Shown here piece after piece: positions 55,250 to 64,000 of a DNA stretch of 64,000 nt. Each line of letters begins with the position of its first letter. Within the stretch, counting starts at the first letter, position 1. Made by a program: the position numbers and the translations under genes. Under the pieces are notes generated by a model. It saw only the letters and a program-made list of their open reading frames with translations, was not told where the DNA came from and ran no database searches. Source of the stretch: Periglandula ipomoeae IasaF13 (lineage: Eukaryota > Ascomycota > Sordariomycetes > Hypocreales > Clavicipitaceae); contig AFRD01000144.1 in assembly GCA_000222875.2 (NCBI GenBank), forward strand, positions 1 through 64,000, given 5' to 3'.

Positions 55250-58052
55250 AACAGCAGCTCTGCATAATGCATGAGGTGTTGTGAATAGAGCAAGTCAGTC
55301 CGAAGTGATTTTTTTTTCCTTTGAGAGGAATTTAAGGTGGGTCATTTGTGGAAGACAGTAATGTTCGCACTGTGTATCATCGGAGGTCCAATTTGGTGGA
55401 CCCAATTCCATCGCGTCCTCGCTTAGCCGTTGTTCAGCCGATCGAGACGCGCGGCGTTAATTGTTGCCAACTTTGCTCGAGGAAACAGGTAATCCTCAAA
55501 GGATGGTCGAGATGCGAGACAGGAGATCGGGAAGCCCATGTATGAGCGGACAAAGGGGAAACTACACAAACGGCCAACAAAAAAAGATGGAGGACATGCA
55601 TGTCTCTCAACCTACCTAGGTACCTAGAACGTGAGGAGGTGGTACTCAAGAGTACAAAGTCTAGTGCGCAGGAAGAGGGGGAAGGTGGGCAAAAAGGATT
55701 TTGTACATGCAGGGAGCGCACATCCAACAGCATTCTGACTGTTGATTTGGTTCCAATAGAACGGTTCGGCGCTAAATGATAGGCGGAGAGGGCTTGGTGC
55801 TGTACGCCGTGCGGCGTCTGTCAGGTGTATGGAGTTTTGTTGCGTTGTTTTCGACACTGCAGGTTTTGTGAAGTAATAAGGCAAACAAGGGCTGTGTGCC
55901 AGGTCAAGCCAGGGCAAGATGCAGGCAGCGCTGGCCCATGCCGTCAGAGTTCCAGCATCTCGACTTGCTGCCCACGATCCAGAGGCCCGGTCCACCGTCC
56001 ACCACCCAACGCCCAGCTCCAAGTCGAGAATGGAGCCGTGACACGAGGCAAGGAAGCCTGGAGGGCGTCTGGTTCGGCACACCTCCTGTATTTTGGGATG
56101 GGGAAGGGGCGGAGGGGCTCAGTGTCGTTTCGACCTTGGTTTGCCTGACATGGTTGCAGCCAGCAGAGGCACCTTTGCAGCCTGTCGTCACGTACTCGAC
56201 CGCTAATACAATCTTGTGAGTGGTCAGCTTGTCCCGACAGTCTGGTTCTGCCGCCCCTGAGATGAAAACTGCTCATCATCAGGGGGTTCGCCTGTTTCCC
56301 ACTCTCCTCTTGCCCTCACATGTCAAGGATCCGGGACGGGACAAGGAAAGCGAGTGCAGCAATATGGACAGCGAGGTTCCCAGCAACGAACGCGGCGAGG
56401 AGATGAGTTTGAACGGAACTGTGCAACTAGTTGTATTGCGGTTGAGCGAAAGAAAACAAAAGAGACGACTGGACTGAGGGGGGAATACAACAAAAAATAA
56501 AGGGGTAAAGGCGTCTCTTGTTATCACCCACAGTTGGGGCCAGCAAGGGCTATCAGGGGAACGGGCGGAGAGAGGCCGAGCTTCACCACCAGACTCTCGT
56601 ACGGGCAAGACACTTGACATATTATAGACCCTTACACGTGGATAATACGAGTCAAAGACGAGTAGTCGAAGGCATGCTTGGTCGTACAGACTCGACCCTA
56701 GAGACGAATTAATGTCGTTGCTTCCTCCCTTTGTTCTGAGCATGGGTCACCAGGAATATCAATAGCAAGATGACCGCCAACAACCAAATAGATACGTCGC
56801 GCCTCGATACGCAGAAACGGAAGACAAAGGGAAGGGAAATAAACGCGCTTATGCCACTAGGTCGTCATTCATGGGGTAGGTTAGGGCTCAGATCAACATT
56901 GTTATCGCATTGCCGTCGTCTAAAAAAGTGGTGAATGTGAATTCTGACACTAATAAGGATCTGTAGGCCTGGGTGACCCAATCGAGGCAAGACAAGAGTT
57001 TCATACATACGATACGACTGTAGCGCTGTAGAACCGTAAGAGTTGATGATTTCAGCCTGTGGAAAGACATTCGCTGCGGCTCATTGCGATAAACGCAGAC
57101 GGAGTGACATGAGAGTGAATACCCTGGAGATATGGTTGGATCTGTGACATGGGCTAGTGTCACTAGTGGCCGCGGATGCGGAAACTTACTACCTAGCGTG
57201 CCCATAATATGAATGTCAACTTGTGAGCAGGGGGAGGATGTTTTGTGAGACTGGAGGCAAAGGATGTGATAACAAAGTCGGGCAATTAGTAATAGCTGGC
57301 TGACAAGAATGAACTTCGTGGATATTTTGGTCCAGCTTGGAAGTCTAACACTAAACTGTTATGGTAGTAATAGTAGTGCCACTCATCGAATAGTTAGTGT
57401 CGTATTGGTCGCTTCCGTGGGGACTGAGGTGAGACTTGTAATTTGAGGCGCACTTAATGATGAACACCATCGTTTGGCGAAGCGGAGCTCAGTAGCAAGT
57501 TTTTGTACTGTTGGGCTATCGTTATGACTAGCACCATCATTAGTACCGCTTGTTTTGCGAACTTTACTAGTCAGTCAAACCACCAAAAAATACCCTTTCC
57601 CCCCCAGAACGAGAATGGAAGAGTTCCAGTCGGGAGAGAAGGGGTATGAAGGCCCGCTAGCATGACTTACTGCACTGAGCACTCCCAGCCAAGAATTCGG
57701 GTTAGCGACGTGAGAACAGCTTCTGTAGATGTTTTGAATTCTGATACTTGATGAGGGAGGCAGGCATGGAAACGACGTGCTCGGACTAGCAGGTTCGTGC
57801 TAATAAAAGCTCGGACGCCCTTGGATGGACGAGACCCCAGTGGTTCTTGGCCGAAAGAAATTTGAGAACTACTTTATATCTAAGCGGGCAAGGAACACGA
57901 ACAATTGCCTAAGCACCCGACACACAACCTTATGAGGGAAACACAGCGTACCTGGTAGGTACCTCTCCTCGAGTGGCTCGTTAAAGACTACCTAGGTAGC
58001 CGTGCCAAGCATTGCCCCGATTCAGAGCGTTAATGATATGGTGGTAGCAAGA

Positions 58053-58070
58053 TACCCAGGTACCTGGGTA
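58053..58070. repeat. 18-bp perfect palindrome TACCCAGGTACCTGGGTA
   Basis: The sequence is identical to its reverse complement. It sits in the gene-poor region among related motifs (55611-55627, 57955-57965, 57988-57999, 58116-58136). Could be a hairpin-prone site or a binding site for a dimeric protein; function not known. Confidence 0.9.
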
Positions 58071-58115
58071 GGTAGTTCTGCGGACTATGAGTGACATTCT
58101 CACCAGAGACGAAAG

Positions 58116-58136
58116 CCTACCTACCTACCTACCTAC
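58116..58136. repeat. CCTA tetranucleotide tandem repeat (five copies)
   Basis: Five head-to-tail CCTA units followed by C, seen directly. It is related to the ACCTAGGT palindromes nearby. Not telomeric, since fungal telomeres are usually CCCTAA/TTAGGG. Confidence 0.9.
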
Positions 58137-61100
58137 GGTGCCGCAGTGAAAGGCTTCCGTTGAACAACCTCTCGAGGCACAGCTCACCAAAACGTGGAGG
58201 GGGTGAGACGTGTCACAGCCGAGCTCGAACTAGACAGCGGCATCCGGTCACGATATAAGGCACTTGTGCGTGTGTATGGAGGCATGCACGGTACGGAAAG
58301 AGTAAGATAGACGTGCGTGGGGAGGGTAGGACAAGAGGCTTTCGTCTGGGCTTGACCGAGCAATTTCTGTCATACACTCACGTGGCACAGCAATAAGTGT
58401 CTTGTGAAAGCAGACGTGCCGTTGAGCTGCACAGCCCTGTATTACAAGGGCGGATCGGTCTGATAGGACGAGTCAAGATGTGTATGTTCGTCTGTTGACT
58501 TGATGCGTCCCTCGACTAGTCTGGGAATTTTGCATGCAGCGCTCTACGCCGTCGCAGGTGCAATTGGGGATACAGAATATTACAAGGGGCAGGCATGTCC
58601 TGCGTGAGGTTGCCGCACTGGAGCCAGGTGCAGCTATGTCCTGTGGACATTGGGTATTCAAATTCCGACTCGGTGCTCCGAAGAGTGTAGTGCGTGTCGC
58701 AGTGGCGCGCGACTAGCTTTCTGTTAATTTTTTTCTTGCTCGCTGTAATCAGGCTATTACGGGGCTCTCCGCAACATGGTCCAGCATTCGACTACTTTCG
58801 AAGCGCATCAACACGCCTCGGGTGGGAGCCACGGGGGGTAGGAGTTGGCCGACTCCGCTTGCTTCGGAGCCGCAGATGGGATGGATGACTTTAGCGAGGG
58901 CGACGACCAACACTCGGGCAACCAACGAGCCAACGATGGCGCAGATCACTCACCATGCCCTCACAGTGCCCTCACACCTTGTCAAGCGCCAAGCCCCTGG
59001 AGTCACTCTGCACAGTCCAGGCATATGAAAACATTTATTTTGCTTTTTGGGTTGTGCGAGTTAATGTCTGTGCCAAGTTCCTCTTCGAAAAAGATTGACA
59101 GTCATACTTTCTTTTGTCCGGACCATGCTGGTGTCCTGAAGCGGGCTTGATCTATTAACATCACATCATTCCAGCAACAGCCGTTGGTGTGTATGATCTG
59201 GGCTGACAATGCAGGCAATACCAGGCATGGTGGGTGACAGGGTGTTGGCTGAACTGGCCTAGCTAGCCATGGGGCACCTGAAGTGGTTAAGAAGATGCGG
59301 GTTTTCTTTGAGGTAGAAATCAGGACCTGCTATTCTATTGCACTCGGCCGGGACATGCATCGAGTAATTTATGAGTTGGCCGCCTACACGTCAAAGACAA
59401 GGCAAAAGAGGCAGATTCTGTCTCGTGATGGTCAACATGCCCCATGTCTGCTCAGCATGGAGTGTACATGCGTCTCGGCGGGGTTGAGACATGCAAAAAC
59501 CAGAGTACTTCTGTATTTCGTGCAAGCAAGTCGGAAAACAAGTTGTATTTCCAGCGACAACCGTTTCTTTGCATGATGCAAGAAAAAAAAAAAACTAACA
59601 ACGAGAGGAGCATTCCACGCTATTGTCATGTTGGAAACAAGCCAAGTACGTTGTGAGGCTAGGGGGAAAAGCCTCATGGAGACATGACAAAGAGCACTGT
59701 TAGCCGCAGGACGCGGGCTTCGTGTCGTCTCCATGTTGCAGAAAAACTATGTTCCTATCTGAGCCATTGCTGGCGAAGAGAGATATGACGTGGTGGGGAC
59801 TGACCGACATAGGAAACATCCGAGATGGCGGCCAGCTGTCCCCAGCCTATCTCAGGCCAATGTAGGTGTGCTGAGCGAGTATGTCCCCCTTCAACCGCGG
59901 TCGTGTCCGATAAAGAATGGATCGTGCACTTTGCTTTCCCACCGTTCACAGGCTCATCAGCAGCCCTGGGCATGGACGCACGGGTCGCCTGCGGTTCAAG
60001 TCGCCCAACAACAACAACACAAACCATGGATGAGGCATTGACCAAGGCAATCGGACTGAGGACTGGCTGCCAACTATAGAACACACTCAAAGGGAATTAG
60101 TTCGGTGTTGGAACTAAAGATGACCCCTGCCAATATAACTTTCCTCTTGCCGCCAAGCCAATGTGGGTATGCCAGCAATGGGGTGCAGATAGCGTGTGGT
60201 TATCAGCTGCATGCAAAGTGGTGTGGGCTGGGGGAAAGGCATGTTGGGTTTAAGGAGGAGGAAAAAAAAAACCTACTTGCGGTGGTAAGAACAAGAGCCG
60301 CTCTAATAGCTATACCTAATTACAGGATCATAGGATACGGCTGATGGCAACCGGCCGACGCAAAGACGATAACCCCATCCAGCACGGCCAGGCAAGCAAG
60401 AAAAGGGACAACAAGAGGGAAGACACGCGAGGCAACTAATCATGGTGAGTGTTACGGTGCATCTGTTAGGTTGTGCTACACGAGTTTGGTAGGTAAAAGG
60501 CAGAAGGAGAAGGAAATAAAAATAAAAATAATAAACCGTAGCAGATACATGCACGCAGGTATATTGGCTGACCAGACCAAACTGAAGAGTGAGAGGGAGA
60601 CTGATTGCGTCCTAGCTAGCGTGAGTGTGGGTGGGGGTGTGTAAAAGTCTGCCAAAGAGAGACGAGATATCAAAAAACTAATTCGTATGTGTACGAGTAG
60701 TATGAAGAAATCAGACGGGCAGGCGCAAGGGATACATTGCCTTTGCACCGAATATTCTCGCCCCGCAAGGGAGTGCCTGATGTTGACGCCAACTCAAGGG
60801 AATGAAGATGTTGTGGCTGCGGTTTGTTCGTTGGTCGTCTTTCCCTGTCTCTGACTGTTGCAGCACGAAAAGAAACTTGTTGACCGCCGACACTGCTTAT
60901 CCACTCCAGGACAGAGTGAGTGCATGGGGCCTCGTTGAATTGTCCACAGACATGAACGCGACAGGCGGGACGACGGACTTGACGACAAATGGCGCGGCGC
61001 GAACGCAATGCAAAGTCATGCAACGCAATTCGCAACCAGGCTATTGATAGGCACTGTGGTTCCCAGGTCAAACGGGAATAACCCACGGATCCCCCCCAAT

Positions 61101-61319
61101 TCGTACTAGGTAGTCATATGATAGACTTTGTATGTGCGTAGTCCGTACTTCCGTTCCTTTGACTCTATGTATGTTGGTAATAAGCCTGTCATGACCCCCG
61201 GCTCCTATGGTTATGAGTGTTGGTGGTTTCCACATTCATGCCCATCCATTCTCCATACATATGCCCTTGATCCAGTACACGCCTCCCACTTCCACGCCTA
61301 CACCCCCATGCCGACGACG

Positions 61320-61334
61320 ATGCATGCATGCATG
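61320..61334. repeat. ATGC tandem repeat (self-complementary)
   Basis: ATGCATGCATGCATG seen directly; it is palindromic over most of its length. A simple-sequence tract in the gene-poor region. Confidence 0.85.
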
Positions 61335-63022
61335 GCGTGGGAGAAATAGAGCAGCGAAGGATATGCACCGAGTAATGGGAGTGCCAACCATGTTCAGTAT
61401 CCCTGCTTGTCTGAGCATAGGAAAGTTACATATGTACATGAAGAAATCAGGAGACGCCTTCTCATATGTCAATGACAAAAGCAGAGACCATGCCGAATTA
61501 TTGCGTGCTGGATGGTATATGCATGCAACACGCATCATGTATGTCCGCGTCTACATTAAGGGGATTAACAATGTCTAGTAGGAGCTACGCACATAGGTCG
61601 GTTGGTAGGCAGGCATGTTCCAACTTAATTTTCCCAAAGAAAGTGGCCCCAGGCGCTGCCCCGTCAGCCGCTTTTGGCAATGCATCATCACATTTGCATC
61701 AGACATGGTATAATAGTGGGTGTGAGCTAGCACAGAAAGTGGACGTGGAGTATGTACAAGGAGTTACTTGGCTCGTGCCAATTTGGCGTCGATTTGACAG
61801 ACACTGGGTAACTCTGGGCTCTGAGCAACAAGTCTATACGTCGAGACTAGTAGCAGGTAGGCAGACTAGAGCAGTGAGAAGCGCATACGCACAATTGTGA
61901 TGTGATTGTACATACAAACTTTGGTTGCGCGAGCCTTTGTGTGCGTGTGTTGGACTCACCTTGCCCTGAGATCGCTTGACTCATTAGATTCGAGTCTCTG
62001 CCCTTCGACCCGAGCGAGCGAGGATTTGCACACCTTCTTGCATGTCCCCCAATGCTTCCGCACATTTGTTCTTATTGTAATATCGCTGTTCAATTTACAA
62101 AGCGCATCGTGCTTGCTTCCCTGTTCGCAAGGCTCGCGTTCGCCAGACCACGCCGTTTGCGCTGCCTCGCCAACTTCCCACTTCATACTATAACACACTC
62201 ACATAGAACCAGCCGATGTTGTGCATCGCGTCCCCAGTCGTTCCCGTCTGAATGCCTGTCCTCAGACGCTGTCCCCTGCACTCGCCGTCGTTCGGGTTGC
62301 GCTATCCATGTTGTTCATGTTGGGCGATGTTCCGTCTAACAAGGCAGCAGATTCAGTATAATCGACCTGCCCACCTTGTGTTTGCCCTACTTGCCCTGAT
62401 ATCCAATTCTCTCCATTCTCTCTTCTTTTTTCGGAGCCCAGTCTTTCCCATCACTACTTGATCTTTTCGGGGAACGGCTCAGATCTTGGGAGACTACTCA
62501 AAAAAACTTTATGGCCTGAGATCAAGCTTGTTGACCACTCATCGGACCCTTTGTTTCTATCCGTCCAACCCCCTTGCACACGCATCGCCCCGTTGTTCGG
62601 TTGTGACCCGAATGGCAAATAAAGCGAGGGATATCCCAGACATATCTGACACCCAAAATCACGGGAGTGGTTTCCGCATTCAAAGCAACCCATTCTAACT
62701 CGACAGCACGCGTATACTACGGACATAAGGGCAGGGCCCGCGGCTCTTGGTTCAACATACCTCCTTTGGTCTTTTGGTATTCCAGTCTTGGCTTGCCATC
62801 AGCGGAATACAAAACCCATGATAGCTTGACGCTTGCCTCCTTCCTGAGGTCGCCCTCGCAAGCGGTCAAAGTTGGCATCTTCCGACCGTTCAGTGCTCTT
62901 TTTGCGTCTTCGTCTCTTGCCTTGGTATTTGCTTGGGCACCAAGCGTGCCATCTCCATCACGGCGGGCTCTGTGGCACAGATTTGAGAGAGGTTGCCACA
63001 AATCTGGCTTTCATTGGTTACA

Positions 63023-64000
63023 ATGACTGCTGTCGACATGAATGTACTCCCCAAGGACGAGCAGCGATCCGTTTGGGAGGAAACGGAACGGAATTTTTGG
63101 ACAAAGTTTGATGCTGAACAGGAGGTAGACCATGAACATTCCGAAGCTCAATATCAAAGTCAGGCATCGGCCATCAAGATCGATCTAGATGCATGGACAA
63201 GCAAGCGAACACAGCTCACGGAAAGGCAAGAACGTCTTTCCAAAGAGCTAACCCAAGTCGAGGAAGAATTAGCCCGAGTGGTGAAAGCCTGCGACAATCA
63301 AGTTACGGTGTTGCATACCTTGGAGAAAGAGTATAGAAAGAGTGAGCAAGACAGGTTAGAAAAACGCAGCAAGGTTGCCACCACTATGGAAAAATTCTTT
63401 CGGAACAAGCAAGGGAAGGACCCAAATGCTCCCTCCAGGCGCGACCGGCAACACTTTCATGACATTGTGAGAAATACCACATCACAGCCTATACCGAACC
63501 GAGACGCTGTGCACGCCGAGGCACTTCATCAAGCAAACGAAGTGGCAAAGTCAACACAAGCATTATCTTGTGCCAAGCCGGTAACATCCACCTTGGAGCC
63601 GACAACTGCGACTGCGCTTGTTCATGTCGTTGATGCTGAGGGTCGGATCATTGGCCCAGTTGAGAAGATCGACCCATGGAACCAGTGGGTTGAGGCTATC
63701 CAGGACGTGCCGGTCAAGAGACACGTCAAGATACGCCGAGGTCGCAAGTTCACTCAGGATCATTTGGCAACAATATATGATCACTCTGAAGCCAAGGGAG
63801 TTAAGTGGATAGCTTGCATGATACAGGCAACCGGAGAAGTCCAGCAGCAGAGATGTCATTCATGTGACAAGAATCAGGGGGCTTTTGATGACTGCATCAT
63901 CTTGGGAGGACCTCTTTTCCAAAAATGTGGTAACTGCGAGTGGAATAGACAGGGTTGCCATATGCCACTGGCGACGAATATATCTGCTAATAAGCAATTT
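63023..64000 (+). CDS. Coiled-coil protein with C-terminal Cys-rich DUF3716-like motif (3' partial)
   Basis: An open frame of at least 326 codons runs from the ATG at 63023 (context CACAATGAC) to the window end without a stop. Residues about 45-135 are charged and heptad-like (KRTQLTERQERLSKELTQVE and LHTLEKEYRKSEQDRLEKR), indicating a coiled coil. A linker follows, then a basic patch (KRHVKIRRGRKFTQ) and a cysteine cluster: QRCHSCDKNQGAFDDC, FQKCGNCEW and GCHMPL. This spacing resembles the fungal DUF3716 Cys-rich domain, which is often found in uncharacterised, possibly DNA-linked proteins. No intron is needed in the visible part. The identity of the protein is unknown; the domain assignment is tentative. 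Confidence 0.75.
   Translation, partial: MTAVDMNVLPKDEQRSVWEETERNFWTKFDAEQEVDHEHSEAQYQSQASAIKIDLDAWTSKRTQLTERQERLSKELTQVEEELARVVKACDNQVTVLHTLEKEYRKSEQDRLEKRSKVATTMEKFFRNKQGKDPNAPSRRDRQHFHDIVRNTTSQPIPNRDAVHAEALHQANEVAKSTQALSCAKPVTSTLEPTTATALVHVVDAEGRIIGPVEKIDPWNQWVEAIQDVPVKRHVKIRRGRKFTQDHLATIYDHSEAKGVKWIACMIQATGEVQQQRCHSCDKNQGAFDDCIILGGPLFQKCGNCEWNRQGCHMPLATNISANKQF

Larger units (their letters stand above)
55250..63022. other. Long gene-poor region, no supported gene
   Basis: About 7.8 kb between the PRS5-like start and the next gene, by far the largest gap in the window. Many short frames overlap on both strands with biased, low-information composition and no recognisable family or consistent splice sites. 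It carries ACCTAGGT-type palindromes, a CCTA tandem repeat, an ATGC tandem repeat near 61320 and A/T homopolymer runs. A long 5' leader or distal promoter for the gene at 63023, or a noncoding transcript, would fit; neither is shown. Confidence 0.5.

Noticed and set aside
55624..56082. 152-codon minus-strand frame and its overlapping plus-strand frames
   Set aside because: Low-information Pro/Ser/Trp composition on both strands, no splice structure or known motif; open by GC bias.
58116..58136. Telomere-like repeat
   Set aside because: The unit is CCTA, not CCCTAA, and only five copies occur inside a gene-flanked region.
59985..60012. GGTTCAAGTC resembling a tRNA T-arm
   Set aside because: Flanking bases do not pair as a T-stem, and no matching D-arm or acceptor stem is seen upstream.
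60670..61086. 138-codon minus-strand frame in the gene-poor block
   Set aside because: No recognisable domain and contradictory overlapping frames on the same strand.
1..64000. CRISPR arrays, riboswitches, bacterial operons
   Set aside because: No regularly spaced repeats or bacterial signals; introns and gene content are those of a fungus.

Overview
This is a gene-rich window of a filamentous ascomycete nuclear genome, most likely Sordariomycetes and probably Hypocreales-like; the placement rests on overall protein similarity as judged by eye, not on a search. Genes are close together on both strands. Introns are short (about 45-115 nt) with GTRNGT/CTRAC/YAG-type signals. The products are almost all conserved eukaryotic housekeeping proteins. 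I see no transposon, rRNA, convincing tRNA or CRISPR array. Exon junctions were worked out by eye from splice signals, codon phase and family knowledge; for most multi-exon genes the exon lengths sum to a whole number of codons.

Layout, left to right. 1-4148 (minus): an NRPS-like adenylation/carrier/membrane/beta-helix enzyme that runs off the left edge. 6905-7843 (minus): ribose-5-phosphate isomerase. 8295-9164 (plus): U1A/U2B''-type snRNP protein. 9246-10327 (minus): V-ATPase subunit D. 10783-13340 (plus): SYF1 splicing factor. 13547-13928 (minus): a small basic protein. 14616-16328 (plus): CCA-adding enzyme. 17337-19223 (plus): TTI2-like protein. 19269-22345 (minus): FIG4 phosphoinositide phosphatase. 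23060-28195 (minus): Gea/GBF1 Arf exchange factor. 28957-30576 (minus): ANP1-type mannosyltransferase. 33177-34096 (plus): exosome subunit MTR3. 35284-37926 (plus): a membrane RING (Asi1/Asi3-like) gene that looks like a pseudogene. 38091-38981 (minus): SEN34. 39367-40515 (minus): ELP4. 41014-41582 (plus): RPB8. 41830-42934 (minus): Nudix/DUF4743 protein. 43518-44138 (plus): OPI10/Hikeshi. 44612-46714 (minus): Golgi apyrase YND1. 47768-49659 (minus): NEDD8 E1 subunit ULA1. 50459-51087 (plus): a candidate small secreted protein. 51740-52995 (plus): short-chain dehydrogenase. 53638-55249 (minus): PRS5-like PRPP synthetase subunit. 55250-63022: about 7.8 kb without a supportable gene. 63023-64000 (plus): the start of a coiled-coil, cysteine-rich (DUF3716-like) protein.

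There is no evident operon logic or biosynthetic cluster. Themes recur by chance or synteny: RNA processing (U2B'', SYF1, CCA1, MTR3, SEN34, ELP4, RPB8) and Golgi/endomembrane function (VMA8, FIG4, Gea, ANP1, YND1). The most interesting items are the NRPS-like protein, whose order resembles poly-amino-acid synthetases of the Pls/VibA kind; the multiply broken Asi-like RING gene; an 11-nt microexon in VMA8; several stop-free introns of length 3n that make unspliced frames look like genes; and the long gene-poor right side with ACCTAGGT-type palindromes.
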